A stretch of 64,000 bases of DNA from Cohnella phaseoli (GTDB lineage Bacteria; Bacillota; Bacilli; Paenibacillales; Paenibacillaceae), in contig NZ_QRDZ01000033.1 of NCBI RefSeq assembly GCF_003386235.1, forward strand, positions 1 through 64,000. Reading direction: 5' to 3'. The translations under genes were made by a program, and so were the position numbers. Under the pieces are notes generated by a model. That model worked only from the letters and a program-made list of their open reading frames with translations. It searched no databases and was not told the origin of the DNA. Below, piece after piece: positions 48,861 through 57,336 of this stretch (position 1 is the first letter of the stretch; each line of letters starts with the position of its first letter).

Positions 48861-49460
48861 ATGATGACCGATTCCCAGTTGATACGGGAAATCAAGGACG
48901 GAAACGTCGAACTATACTCGATGCTTATGGGAAGATACCAGAAGAAGATTCTTTCTTTTGTCTACCATATGCTGAAGAGCGCCAAGCTTGAAATCTTGGC
49001 GGAGGATCTATGTTCCGAAACGTTCTATAAAGCCTATCGAAGCTTACACTCCTTCAGAGAAGTGGATGCGTCCTTTTCGACGTGGCTATATACGATTGCA
49101 CGCAACACCGTTCTAAGCGAATTGCGCAAGCAAAAAGCAGCGCACCTCTCGCTGGACGACTCCACATACATACCTGCCGCCCCATTGGAAGAGGCGCCCG
49201 AGCAGCGACTGCTGCGCAACGAGAAGGTAACCATGGTAAGAGACGCCATCAACAGCTTGCCCGAGAAGCAGCGCTCCGCGCTTATTCTTAGGGAGTACGA
49301 TGGAATGGATTACCAAGAGATCGCCAACATTCTCGGGCAGACGGTCAGTTCCGTCAAATCGTTGTTATTCCGGGCCAGGGCCAGTGTAAAGGTGCAATTG
49401 GAATCTTACTTTGCAGAACCGGCCATGATGAAGGAGTACGAGGAGATGAAGCTGCGATGA
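48861..49460 (+). CDS. ECF-type RNA polymerase sigma factor
   Basis: The 199-residue protein has sigma region 2 (YQKKILSFVYHML, EDLCSETFYKAYRSL, FSTWLYTIARNT) and region 4 (INSLPEKQRSALILREYDGMDYQEIANILG). It would direct polymerase to its own regulon under control of the anti-sigma encoded next, whose start overlaps its stop. ATG 48861 (or 48864) follows GGGGGAGGGTCGCGG. The interval 48540-48860 before it holds no other gene; I could not define its promoter, which may be autoregulated. Confidence 0.92.
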   Translation: MMTDSQLIREIKDGNVELYSMLMGRYQKKILSFVYHMLKSAKLEILAEDLCSETFYKAYRSLHSFREVDASFSTWLYTIARNTVLSELRKQKAAHLSLDDSTYIPAAPLEEAPEQRLLRNEKVTMVRDAINSLPEKQRSALILREYDGMDYQEIANILGQTVSSVKSLLFRARASVKVQLESYFAEPAMMKEYEEMKLR

Positions 49461-50053
49461 AATGTGAAGAAGCTGCGGAATGGTTCGGGATATATCGCGA
49501 TTTGCCGGATGATTCGGCAGATAAATTTGCTATAGATTTGCACGTTCAGAGCTGCAAAGCCTGCGAAGAGGAGTTCCGGATGTGGGAGGAGAGCGCTCTT
49601 CTCATTCATGAGCTTCCGCTGGATGACGAACAGGACGTCGTGCCAATCTCTTCGGCGCAGATTAATAAGAATGTTATGGACCGCATTTATACGGAACAGA
49701 GCTGGTACATGCCGGCGACGCGCCGGACGTACGCCTTCTCGTTTCTGTTCAAGAAACGGGTCGCTGGCGTTCTTGCCGCGCTATTGGCACTGTTTGTATG
49801 CGGATTTCTGTACGCTTCGTTCGGCAGCGGCATCATCGTCGACCAAGCGGGGGGCAGAGAATCGGCCAACGCTTTCGCAGTCAGTCACCAATACGGAGAC
49901 GACATTCGGCTGGATATTCCCGTCGCCAGTCTGAGCGATCCGATCATACTAAACGTATCTCCGGCGGTACCGGAGTATTGGATCGCTTTCTCGATCGTAG
50001 GCATGATTATGACGCTGTTAATTTTGAATTGGCTGTCAAGGGTGAGATCATGA
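49457..50053 (+). CDS. Membrane anti-sigma factor with zinc-binding motif
   Basis: The 198-residue product has an N-terminal anti-sigma domain with HVQSCKAC (His-x3-Cys-x2-Cys, about residues 28-35), the ZAS-type motif, then a membrane segment (about 103-122), an extracytoplasmic part of about 45 residues and a second membrane segment near the C terminus. It should hold the sigma factor at the membrane until a signal, perhaps by redox change or proteolysis. ATG 49457 overlaps the sigma stop by 4 bp. Confidence 0.85.
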   Translation: MKCEEAAEWFGIYRDLPDDSADKFAIDLHVQSCKACEEEFRMWEESALLIHELPLDDEQDVVPISSAQINKNVMDRIYTEQSWYMPATRRTYAFSFLFKKRVAGVLAALLALFVCGFLYASFGSGIIVDQAGGRESANAFAVSHQYGDDIRLDIPVASLSDPIILNVSPAVPEYWIAFSIVGMIMTLLILNWLSRVRS

Positions 50054-50661
50054 ATAAAGCAACGCGCATCGGCTGGGTTCGCCACGGCATTACGGAGTGG
50101 AACCAGCGGGGAATCATTCAAGGAGTCACCGACATTCCGCTCAGTCCGGAAGGCGTGAGGCAGGCTCGGCTACTGGCCGATCGGCTGCACGGGGAGCAGG
50201 GGCGGTGGGACGGCGTTTACTGCAGCGATCTGCAGCGTGCCGCGCATACAGCGGAAATTTTGGCCGATCGGCTAGGAATCCCCGTTATTCGGGACTCACG
50301 CTTACGCGAAAGATCGTTCGGGGAAGCCGAAGGCACGACATTGGCGGAACGATTGGATCGATGGGGAGAGGACTGGAGACGGCTTGTGCCCGACCAGGAA
50401 AACGACGACTCCGTAAGGGAGAGAGGCTTTGCGTTCATTCGGGAGCTGACGGACAAACATGCGGGGGAAGCGTGGTTGGTCGTTACGCATGGCAGTTTTC
50501 TGGCCAGAATGCTGCAAGCGATGTGCCAAGGGTTGGACGATTCCCATCTGCTGAACATGTCGCTGACGGTGCTCGAACAGGGACAGAACGTATGGGAGCC
50601 GCTAATTCACAATTGCACGAGGCATTTGGCGGAGACGGAAGAAACATTAATGAACCCATAG
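50050..50661 (+). CDS. Histidine phosphatase family protein (PhoE/CobC-like)
   Basis: The 203-residue protein has the phosphohistidine motif VRHGITEWN (RHG, residues 10-12), RSFGEAEG and the second catalytic histidine in VVTHGSF. Substrate not evident; relatives act on sugar phosphates, phosphoglycerate or cofactor precursors. ATG 50050 overlaps the anti-sigma stop by 4 bp, so it is translated from the sigma/anti-sigma message. A strong terminator follows, defining a three-gene operon. Confidence 0.85.
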   Translation: MNKATRIGWVRHGITEWNQRGIIQGVTDIPLSPEGVRQARLLADRLHGEQGRWDGVYCSDLQRAAHTAEILADRLGIPVIRDSRLRERSFGEAEGTTLAERLDRWGEDWRRLVPDQENDDSVRERGFAFIRELTDKHAGEAWLVVTHGSFLARMLQAMCQGLDDSHLLNMSLTVLEQGQNVWEPLIHNCTRHLAETEETLMNP

Positions 50662-50688
50662 CTTCATCTTATAGTATGAATATCTGCA

Positions 50689-50720
50689 CAGGGCCGTCCT
50701 TTAAGGGCGGTCCTGTTTTT
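50689..50720 (+). terminator. Intrinsic terminator of the sigma operon
   Basis: CAGGGCCGTCC and GGGCGGTCCTG form an 11-bp stem (two GU) with loop TTTAA, followed by five Ts. Confidence 0.88.
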
Positions 50721-50792
50721 GCTTTCTACGTTTAAGACGTCGGCCCCGCGACTATACTGAACAGTAAATCCTCCAGGAAAGGGGGGCGTCGA

Positions 50793-52073
50793 ATGAACTT
50801 GGCCGATATGCTATGCTACGCAGACATTTCCGAGTTGAAAAAAATTGCCGACACTTATGACTGCGCCAGCACGAGCCATTCGAAGAACGAGCTGATCCAG
50901 ACGATTTTGGCGACCGTTCAGCGAAGGGACGTCATCGAATCCCGAATTCGGGAAATTTCGGGGAACGATTTGCGCTTTCTGAATTCTCTCGTGTTTGAGA
51001 ACCGAACCGTCTATAGCTTGGAGGAGTTGAAGGCGAGGGCGCTGGACAAATCGGCACAGCCGACTCAATCGGCGCAAACGATCCAGTCGATTCAATCCAA
51101 TCCGGTTCAGCCGACAAAGCCGGGCACCTCAGGCGCTCCCAATCCTGCGACACGGAGGAAGCCGCGCTCCCGCAAGGCGAAGGAAGAAGAGCAGAAGCCG
51201 CCGCCGGGACCGGAGGAGAACGCACGACTGTCGATCTCAAGATTCAAGAGCTTCGGTTGGTTGTTTAACGGCGTTTCGCAGACAACCCGTTCGCTGTTTC
51301 AAGTGCCGGAGGATATCAAGACCAGGCTGTGCGACGTTCTGGAAAAACGCTACAAAGAAAACCTGATTTACACCGACGAACCGCTCGCCTATCGGGACGA
51401 ACGCAGTCTTCTAGCCGAGGATGCCGTGCATTTTCTTCGTTTTGTAAGGAACAATACCGTGCCGCTAACAACGGAAGGCGTCATGTACAAACGGCAAATC
51501 TCCCAAGCATTGGAGCAGCTTGCCGTAGTGGAATCGCTGCCGACGCGGGGAGGGTGGCGGTTCGGATACGGACGACATTTTCGCGATTATCCCGACCGTT
51601 TCTCGCTGCTGTACGACTTCGTCTATTACGAAGGACTGATCGCAGAGCAAACCGAAGGCGGCTTAACGCTTACGCAGGCCGGATTCGATGTGGCCGCCGG
51701 GCTTGTCAAACCCGACCCTGCGAGCCTGTATCGTTTCTGGATGCGGCTCTATAAGTCGCCGATTCCGAATCTCGCGGCTTTAGTACAGTGGATCGGAAGA
51801 TTGTCCTCGCAGTGGGTCACGGTCGATTCGCTGAGGGAAACGCTGCAGCCGCTGATTCGTTCCTATTATTACGATACTGCGGCAGACATTTTCGAACAGC
51901 GTATTTTGCGAATGCTGATGCATCTAGGCGTGCTGCGTTGGGGGGAAACGGAGCTTGGCCTTCAGGTCGTCAAGGCGACGACCCAGGGGAGAGCGCTCGT
52001 CTCCGGGCATCCGCTTGCTTTTGAGGATGAACTGCCGCATGGAGCGGGCGAAAACAAGCTGCGCAACAGGTAG
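50793..52073 (+). CDS. Hypothetical protein with winged-helix-like segments
   Basis: The 426-residue protein has an N-terminal helical domain (about 1-88), a low-complexity Ser/Gln/Thr/Pro linker ending in a basic RRKPRSRKAKEE stretch (about 89-145), and a large C-terminal part with repeated helix-strand units (for example GLTLTQAGFDVAAGLV) that look like winged helices of the helicase-associated type. I cannot name the family. ATG 50793 follows GGAAAGGGGGGCG. Nucleic-acid binding is a reasonable guess from the basic linker and fold, nothing more. Confidence 0.65.
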   Translation: MNLADMLCYADISELKKIADTYDCASTSHSKNELIQTILATVQRRDVIESRIREISGNDLRFLNSLVFENRTVYSLEELKARALDKSAQPTQSAQTIQSIQSNPVQPTKPGTSGAPNPATRRKPRSRKAKEEEQKPPPGPEENARLSISRFKSFGWLFNGVSQTTRSLFQVPEDIKTRLCDVLEKRYKENLIYTDEPLAYRDERSLLAEDAVHFLRFVRNNTVPLTTEGVMYKRQISQALEQLAVVESLPTRGGWRFGYGRHFRDYPDRFSLLYDFVYYEGLIAEQTEGGLTLTQAGFDVAAGLVKPDPASLYRFWMRLYKSPIPNLAALVQWIGRLSSQWVTVDSLRETLQPLIRSYYYDTAADIFEQRILRMLMHLGVLRWGETELGLQVVKATTQGRALVSGHPLAFEDELPHGAGENKLRNR

Positions 52074-52186
52074 GCAAAGGTATATTGATCGACAGAAGGG
52101 CTATCGTCTTGAACGGGGCGGACATCGGTGAATATGCTTTATTGGGAGCCGATGCGCTCGCAGCCGAACAACCGGAGGTGCAACGA

Positions 52187-52369
52187 ATGGACAACATGAA
52201 AGTCGCCTACGAGACGATGCTGGGATTGGCGGCAGAAATGGTCCTGGACGAAGCGCTGCGCAATTACCGGACGGAAAAAATCTACACCGCAATCGATGAC
52301 GCGCTTGCGCAAGGAGACGTAGAATCGTTTCGGCGCTTGACCGACGAATTGAAGGCTATCCAGGAATAG
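52187..52369 (+). CDS. IDEAL-domain protein (YpiB-like)
   Basis: A 60-residue protein that is essentially an IDEAL domain: LDEALRNYRTEKIYTAIDDALAQGDVESF, named for the sequence pattern in Firmicute proteins such as YpiB. ATG 52187 follows CCGGAGGTGCAACG. The frame is open upstream to a TTG at 52085; those 34 residues (VLNGADIGEYALLGADAL) look like hexapeptide-repeat sequence and may be an older gene remnant or a genuine extension. B. subtilis ypiB and ypiF lie in this same interval. Confidence 0.75.
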   Translation: MDNMKVAYETMLGLAAEMVLDEALRNYRTEKIYTAIDDALAQGDVESFRRLTDELKAIQE

Positions 52370-52420
52370 CTTTCATTTGTCCGCAGTGACGAAAAAAATC
52401 GGAACAGACGTGACGACTCG

Positions 52421-52441
52421 ACCCGGCGAAGCCGGGTTTTT
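52421..52441 (+). terminator. Intrinsic terminator after the IDEAL gene
   Basis: ACCCGGC-GAA-GCCGGGT, a perfect 7-bp stem with 3-nt loop, followed by a run of Ts. Confidence 0.88.
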
Positions 52442-52542
52442 GCCGTTGGGTTCACGTTTTTCTTCGACTTCGACTTCCTTTGTCCAGCTTTTTGGGGTAC
52501 GATAAATAGAGAAAGCAAGATAGAAAGGAGAGGGACAAGCGG

Positions 52543-52971
52543 ATGAAATTTAGCGAGATTGATCCGCAGAGCTGGCCTGAGCTCCAGCCTTATTTGGATA
52601 CGTGCCTGCTGCCTCTGTCCGGCCTAACCGGCCAGGAGTCGCCCTCCGAAGCGACGGAGAAGGTCGCGCGGACCGGGGAGTGGTTGTCTCCGCTGGAAGA
52701 AGCGTTCCGCGGACGCACGGTTACGATGCCGGCGTATCACTATGGCGCGGGCGGCCCGGAGCACATCGGGAAAATCAACGAACTGATCGCGTCTTGGAGA
52801 AACGATGGCTTTCGGTACGTCGTGCTCGTATGCGGGCAGCCGATTGATCTGTCGGAAGCGGACGCGGATGCATACATATGCCCTTCGGCTGAACAGGAAG
52901 AACCTGACGACCGGACGATCGCCCAGTCTGTAGCGGATCTGTGGCGCAGTCGGGCAAAATCGGCGAACTGA
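52543..52971 (+). CDS. ypiF: YpiF-like protein (DUF2487)
   Basis: A 142-residue soluble protein starting MKFSEIDPQSWPELQPYLDTC, containing TVTMPAYHYG and YVVLVCGQ. It corresponds in position and N-terminal pattern to B. subtilis YpiF (DUF2487), located immediately upstream of qcrA; function unknown. ATG 52543 follows GAAAGGAGAGGGAC. A separate promoter at 53131 serves qcrABC, so it is not necessarily co-regulated with the bc complex. Confidence 0.75.
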   Translation: MKFSEIDPQSWPELQPYLDTCLLPLSGLTGQESPSEATEKVARTGEWLSPLEEAFRGRTVTMPAYHYGAGGPEHIGKINELIASWRNDGFRYVVLVCGQPIDLSEADADAYICPSAEQEEPDDRTIAQSVADLWRSRAKSAN

Positions 52972-53130
52972 TTCGCTCCGCAGCATCGTGGAAAAAAACG
53001 GCGGCGGGCGAATAGCCTGGCAGCATAGGGCAAACAATAGCAAGGCGCGGGTTTGCGAGGAAATGTGACAATTTGAGAACATTTTGGTTCTGTTCCTCCC
53101 GCTTGCGCAAGGAAACACGGGAGCCTATTC

Positions 53131-53159
53131 TTGACGCTCTATAGCGCGTGGGCTATTAT
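53131..53159 (+). promoter_or_regulatory. Sigma-A promoter of qcrABC
   Basis: TTGACG (53131-53136), a 17-bp spacer and TATTAT (53154-53159). Just upstream an AGAAC-ATTTTG-GTTCT inverted repeat (about 53076-53091) could be an operator. The gap 52972-53232 holds no gene. Confidence 0.75.
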
Positions 53160-53232
53160 AGTTATGTCCTTGTGAACAAAATGTTAAGTCCGTATCGGAC
53201 GCGAGATTGGTGTGGCAAAGGGGGTAGAACAA

Positions 53233-53766
53233 ATGGACCACAATAAGCAGCAAGAAACCGCGCACAAACCAGTCAAGCGCAAAGAGATGTCGAGACGTCA
53301 ATTTCTTTCGTATACGCTTGGCGGAGCGGGCGCATTTATGGCTGGCGGAGCCATATTACCGATGATTCGTTTTGCGGTTGATCCTATCCTGCAGAAGAAG
53401 GAATCGGGCGGATTCGTCAAAGTTATCGAGGAAAGCAAAGTGACGAACGAACCGACCGAGGTGAAGTTCAAGATTCATCAAGTGGACGGCTGGTACGAGA
53501 GCGATCCTAAGCTTGCGGCTTGGATTACGAAAGGCAGCGACGGCAAGATCTACGCGCTGTCCCCGGTGTGTAAGCACTTGGGTTGCATGGTGAGCTGGGG
53601 CGGCTCCGAAGCCCCGAACGAGTATCACTGCCCTTGCCACGGAGCGCTATACACGAAGGACGGCAAGAATTTGAAAGTAGCGCCTAAGCCGCTTGACGAA
53701 TATGAAGTCAGAACGGAAAACGGCTGGGTATATCTCGGACCGATTACTCCGAATAGTCGCGTATAG
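53233..53766 (+). CDS. qcrA: Menaquinol:cytochrome c reductase Rieske iron-sulfur subunit
   Basis: 2Fe-2S subunit that takes the first electron from menaquinol. The 177-residue protein has a twin-arginine-type N terminus (SRRQFLSYTLG, R21R22) with one membrane helix, then the Rieske boxes C113-K-H115-L-G-C118 and C133-P-C135-H136-G. Ligands are C113, H115, C133 and H136, with C118-C135 as the expected disulfide. ATG 53233 follows AAAGGGGGTAGAAC. qcrB and qcrC follow closely. Confidence 0.95.
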   Translation: MDHNKQQETAHKPVKRKEMSRRQFLSYTLGGAGAFMAGGAILPMIRFAVDPILQKKESGGFVKVIEESKVTNEPTEVKFKIHQVDGWYESDPKLAAWITKGSDGKIYALSPVCKHLGCMVSWGGSEAPNEYHCPCHGALYTKDGKNLKVAPKPLDEYEVRTENGWVYLGPITPNSRV

Positions 53767-53785
53767 AAGGAGGGCGTTTCGTCCC

Positions 53786-54457
53786 ATGTTCAAAAACATG
53801 TACAACTGGATCGACGAACGTCTTGATATTACGCCGATGTGGAGAGACATCGCGGACCATGAAGTGCCTGAGCACGTTAACCCGGCGCATCATTTCTCCG
53901 CGTTCGTTTATTGTTTCGGCGGATTGACGTTCTTCATCACCGTCATCCAGATCCTCTCGGGGATGTTCTTGACGATGTATTACGTCCCAGACATTATCAA
54001 CGCCTACTACAGCGTTGACTATCTGCAGCATCAGGTCGCCTTCGGCGCGATCGTGCGCGGGATGCACCACTGGGGAGCAAGTCTTGTTATCGTTATGATG
54101 TTCCTACATACTCTGCGCGTATTCTTCACGGGTTCCTACAAGGCGCCTCGCGAGATGAACTGGGTTGTCGGAATGTTGATTTTCTTCGTCATGCTGGGCC
54201 TTGGCTTCACGGGTTACCTGCTTCCGTGGGACAACAAAGCTTACTATGCGACGAAGGTAGGTCTGGAGATTGCCGGATCGGTGCCTTTCTTAGGGGAGTA
54301 CATTAAGGAGCTTATGAACGGTGGAACGATCGTCGGCGCTCAGACGCTGACCCGATTCTTCGCGATCCACGTGTTCTTCCTTCCTGGCGCACTGCTCGCA
54401 TTGCTTGCCGGACACTTCTTTATGATTCGAAAACAGGGCATTTCCGGGCCGCTGTAA
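53786..54457 (+). CDS. qcrB: Menaquinol:cytochrome c reductase cytochrome b subunit
   Basis: The 223-residue cytochrome b6-type protein has four membrane helices and the paired heme histidines in the second and fourth helices (RGMHHWGASLVIVMMFLHTLR and the RFFAIHVFFLPG region). LLPWDNKAYYATKVG is characteristic. It carries the N-terminal half of cytochrome b; the C-terminal half is in QcrC. ATG 53786 follows AAGGAGGGCGTTTCGTCC. Confidence 0.95.
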   Translation: MFKNMYNWIDERLDITPMWRDIADHEVPEHVNPAHHFSAFVYCFGGLTFFITVIQILSGMFLTMYYVPDIINAYYSVDYLQHQVAFGAIVRGMHHWGASLVIVMMFLHTLRVFFTGSYKAPREMNWVVGMLIFFVMLGLGFTGYLLPWDNKAYYATKVGLEIAGSVPFLGEYIKELMNGGTIVGAQTLTRFFAIHVFFLPGALLALLAGHFFMIRKQGISGPL

Positions 54458-54476
54458 GAGAGGGGAGTGACTAGCG

Positions 54477-55343
54477 ATGGCACATAAACATGATCCAAAT
54501 GAGAAGGTCGTATTCATCGGCGATTCGCGGATTCGGAAACGGGACTATTCCAACGTGACTCCGCCCGATTATACGTCATACCCGGGCAAATCCGAGGCCT
54601 TCATCCCGAACTTCCTGCTGAAAGAATGGATGGTCGGCGTTGTCGTACTCGTTGGTTTCCTGACGCTCGTTATTGCGCATCCGGCTCCGCTCGGCTACCC
54701 GGCGGACCCGCTGAACAGCGCGTTTATTCCGATGCCGGACTGGTACTTCCTGTTCCTGTATCAGCTCTTGAAATATCCGTACGCTTCGGGCGACTATATC
54801 GTACTCGGTATTCTCGGTCTGTCCGGCATTCCGTTTATCGCCCTTCTGCTCGCTCCGTTCCTGGATACGGGCAAAGAGCGTCGCTTCTACCGCCGTCCGA
54901 TCGCATCTTCCCTGATGCTCGTGTCGCTGGTTGCCGTTTCTTATCTGACTTGGGTGTCCTGGGACCATTACACGCACGAGCTGGAAGCGAACGGACAAAC
55001 TCCCGAGCACATCGAACGGGCAATCAAAGCCAAGGAATCGGTCGAGGCCGGCAAAGGCCGCTGGATTCCGGGCAAAGAGAAGATTCCGGCGATGGTCGCT
55101 GCGGACGATCCGGCTTTCACCGAAGTCATGACGCAAGCGCAATGTATCGCATGTCACGGCGCAGAGCTAGAAGGCGGCGGCGGACCGGCGCTTCGCGGCA
55201 TCGGCGACGTGCTTAGCAAAGAGGAACTCGTCGATATTATTTCGAACGGGAAAGGCGATATGATGCCTCCGTTCAAAGGCGATCTGACCGACGAGCAAAT
55301 CGACCAAGTCGCAACATGGCTTGCGCAACAAAAAGCGGAGTAA
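54477..55343 (+). CDS. qcrC: Menaquinol:cytochrome c reductase, subunit IV fused to cytochrome c
   Basis: The 288-residue protein begins with the subunit IV-like part (PDWYFLFLYQLLKYPY, three membrane helices, to about residue 165), followed by a c-type cytochrome domain with heme site CIACH near residue 222 and a distal Met in DMMPPF. This fusion is the Bacillus arrangement. ATG 54477 follows GAGAGGGGAGTGACTAGCG. A terminator follows immediately. Confidence 0.95.
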   Translation: MAHKHDPNEKVVFIGDSRIRKRDYSNVTPPDYTSYPGKSEAFIPNFLLKEWMVGVVVLVGFLTLVIAHPAPLGYPADPLNSAFIPMPDWYFLFLYQLLKYPYASGDYIVLGILGLSGIPFIALLLAPFLDTGKERRFYRRPIASSLMLVSLVAVSYLTWVSWDHYTHELEANGQTPEHIERAIKAKESVEAGKGRWIPGKEKIPAMVAADDPAFTEVMTQAQCIACHGAELEGGGGPALRGIGDVLSKEELVDIISNGKGDMMPPFKGDLTDEQIDQVATWLAQQKAE

Positions 55344-55360
55344 TTCGAACGCTATCAAAA

Positions 55361-55388
55361 CCTGACCTTCATCGGTCAGGTTTTTTTA
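55361..55388 (+). terminator. Intrinsic terminator of qcrABC
   Basis: CCTGACC and GGTCAGG around TTCATC (55361-55380), followed by seven Ts. Confidence 0.9.
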
Positions 55389-55415
55389 TAACAACTTCGT
55401 AAAGGACGTGCGCCG

Positions 55416-56069
55416 ATGGTATGGATCAGGTGGCTGCTGTCCAGGAATGTATTGCTTCATCCCGCGATTTTATGGCTGACGATGATCATCTACGTTCCCG
55501 GCACGGTCTACGGGTATTATTGGTATAAAGGGCAGTTGATCGAAACCTGGAACGAACACCCGCATTGGCAGCTTCCGTTCGTGCCGGACAGTCCGACGGC
55601 GTCGCTGTTTTTCGCTTTGGCATTGCTCTGGCTGTGGGTGTCTCCCAAACGGTCGCGTCACGCTTGGATTAACGCGATTCGCGGCATCGTCGAGACGCTG
55701 GGCGTCGTTACTTCGGTTAAGTACGGCATATGGGCGACGGCGATTATTTTCGCCGGACAAGCGCAGGGCGATGTTTTGGTCTGGGAGCATTGGATGCTCA
55801 TAATCGGTCATTCCGCTATGGCTATTATGGCGCTGTTGTATGCTCGCTTTTTTACTTTCGGCGGCATGGCGCTGCTGGCGGCAGCGGCGTGGACCTTTTT
55901 GAACGATACGGTTGATTATACCTACGACGTATACCCGTATTTGCCGTCCCAACTGGACGACGATGTGCCTTATGTCGCTATGTTTACCTTCGCGTTGACG
56001 GCTTTGAGCGTACTTGCAGCCGCCTTCGCCAAGTTTCCGTTCGAACGACGGAAGGACAAGGCGTTCTAA
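55416..56069 (+). CDS. ypjA: YpjA-like membrane protein (DUF1405)
   Basis: A 217-residue polytopic membrane protein with about six hydrophobic segments, rich in Trp and Tyr, starting MVWIRWLLSRNVLLHP. Corresponds to B. subtilis ypjA directly after qcrC. Function unknown. ATG 55416 follows AAAGGACGTGCGCCG. A long hairpin after the stop overlaps the start of the next gene. Confidence 0.8.
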   Translation: MVWIRWLLSRNVLLHPAILWLTMIIYVPGTVYGYYWYKGQLIETWNEHPHWQLPFVPDSPTASLFFALALLWLWVSPKRSRHAWINAIRGIVETLGVVTSVKYGIWATAIIFAGQAQGDVLVWEHWMLIIGHSAMAIMALLYARFFTFGGMALLAAAAWTFLNDTVDYTYDVYPYLPSQLDDDVPYVAMFTFALTALSVLAAAFAKFPFERRKDKAF

Positions 56070-56072
56070 TCG

Positions 56073-56114
56073 CGGACATCCCTTCATATCCATTGGGATA
56101 GGAGGGGATGTCCG
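56073..56114 (+). other. Hairpin enclosing the ypjB ribosome binding site and start
   Basis: CGGACATCCC (56073-56082) and GGGATGTCCG (56105-56114) are perfect 10-bp complements; the loop holds a smaller TATCC-ATTG-GGATA hairpin and GGAGGGG. TGTTTTCTTTT follows, so it could act as the ypjA terminator and also hide the ypjB ribosome binding site. Confidence 0.65.
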
Positions 56115-57043
56115 TGTTTTCTTTTCGATCGATCTGTCTGGGAGCAGTCGTCGCATTTGGTCTGCTCACGGCCGGAAACGCCGCCGCCTCGCGGGAAAGC
56201 GCTCCGCAGTCTCCGGCGGCTTCCGTCCCCGGACAAGCTTACGACAACTTTCTGGCTTCGGCGGAGCGGCTCTACGATTCCGTTAACAAGGGTCAGCTTG
56301 AAATGTCTTTGAAGCAGCTAGCCGATATCGAAAGCCAACTTCGAGGCTTGCCGATGAAGGAAATCGCTTCGGCGGAGGGAGTACGCGCGCTGGCTCATGA
56401 TGTGGCGGAAATGAAGCGGGTCGCCGCAGCTGTCATGCCGGACGAAGCCAAATGGAAGCGCGGAGCGGCTTCTTTAAGACTGGCTGCAGATGCATTGGCG
56501 CATCCGGACAAGCCGATCTGGCATCGTTATCGCTCGGTTCTACAGGAAGACATCGGCAAGCTGGCGGCGGAACTGGATAAGACAGCAGGAAAACAACCTG
56601 CCGCCGCTGCCGTTCATATCGCCTACGAGCAGCTTGCCCAGCATTATAGCCTCATTCGGACGGCAGCGCTGCTTCGTGCGGAGCCTTCGAAAATAGAGCG
56701 CGCCGATGCAGTCCTTCGCTACGCGTCGCGCATCTATGAAGCGGACTCGCCGAAGCCGGAGCTTGTGGCGGGCACGCTGCCGTCGATTCGGGAAGCGTTC
56801 CGCGAGTTGTTTCCGCAAGGAGGCGCAGCCTCCGAGACGATCGTTCCGCCGCTTGGCGCGGTTCCTCCTTCTTGGGGGTGGTCGGCAATGATGGGCACGT
56901 TTATCGTGACGATTTTGACTTGGGCGGGCTGGAGAAAATACAAGTATGAGGAAGCTTTCGGCGGCAGCCCGTCCGCTCTGCGGCGCGAAGAGCGCCAGGA
57001 CGCCGCGGAGAAGCTCATCGGACGCTGGCGCAGAAAGAAATAA
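56114..57043 (+). CDS. ypjB: Sporulation protein YpjB
   Basis: A 309-residue exported protein: signal peptide at residues 1 to about 24 (CLGAVVAFGLLTAGNAAAS), a helical extracytoplasmic domain, and a C-terminal membrane anchor (about 256-275, SAMMGTFIVTILTWAGW) with a basic cytosolic tail. Same place as B. subtilis ypjB, listed as a sporulation protein there. I prefer GTG 56114, six bases after GGAGGGG, to ATG 56108, which directly abuts that site. Either start lies in the hairpin at 56073-56114. Confidence 0.78.
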   Translation: MFSFRSICLGAVVAFGLLTAGNAAASRESAPQSPAASVPGQAYDNFLASAERLYDSVNKGQLEMSLKQLADIESQLRGLPMKEIASAEGVRALAHDVAEMKRVAAAVMPDEAKWKRGAASLRLAADALAHPDKPIWHRYRSVLQEDIGKLAAELDKTAGKQPAAAAVHIAYEQLAQHYSLIRTAALLRAEPSKIERADAVLRYASRIYEADSPKPELVAGTLPSIREAFRELFPQGGAASETIVPPLGAVPPSWGWSAMMGTFIVTILTWAGWRKYKYEEAFGGSPSALRREERQDAAEKLIGRWRRKK

Positions 57044-57134
57044 TCTGGCATAGTCGCGATTGTTGTTTGTCAAAAGCATCGGCGGTGTTGATGAGAAAAG
57101 CCCTTCATTAGACGCGGAGTCGGTACCGATTCCC

Positions 57135-57153
57135 GCCGCAGAAGCGGCTTTTT
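57135..57153 (+). terminator. Intrinsic terminator of ypjB
   Basis: GCCGC-AGAA-GCGGC followed by five Ts. The rest of the gap 57044-57336 shows no gene. Confidence 0.82.
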
Positions 57154-57336
57154 ACTTTTGTCCGTCATGTGAGAGACAAGCGAACGAGGATCGCATCGGT
57201 TAGCCTCTTAGAGCATGTCGTCGTTTTGCGCCAGCTCCTAGTCGATTTATCGGGAAATTCGTGCAAAATTGCATTTGTTTTCGCCTACATCTTGCGATAA
57301 CATAGGATAGAAACCATCAGGAAAGGAAACTCGGAG

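Noticed and set aside
53170..53188. Rex-type operator (TTGTGAA...) downstream of the qcr promoter
   Set aside because: Only one half-site matches; the other half does not mirror it.
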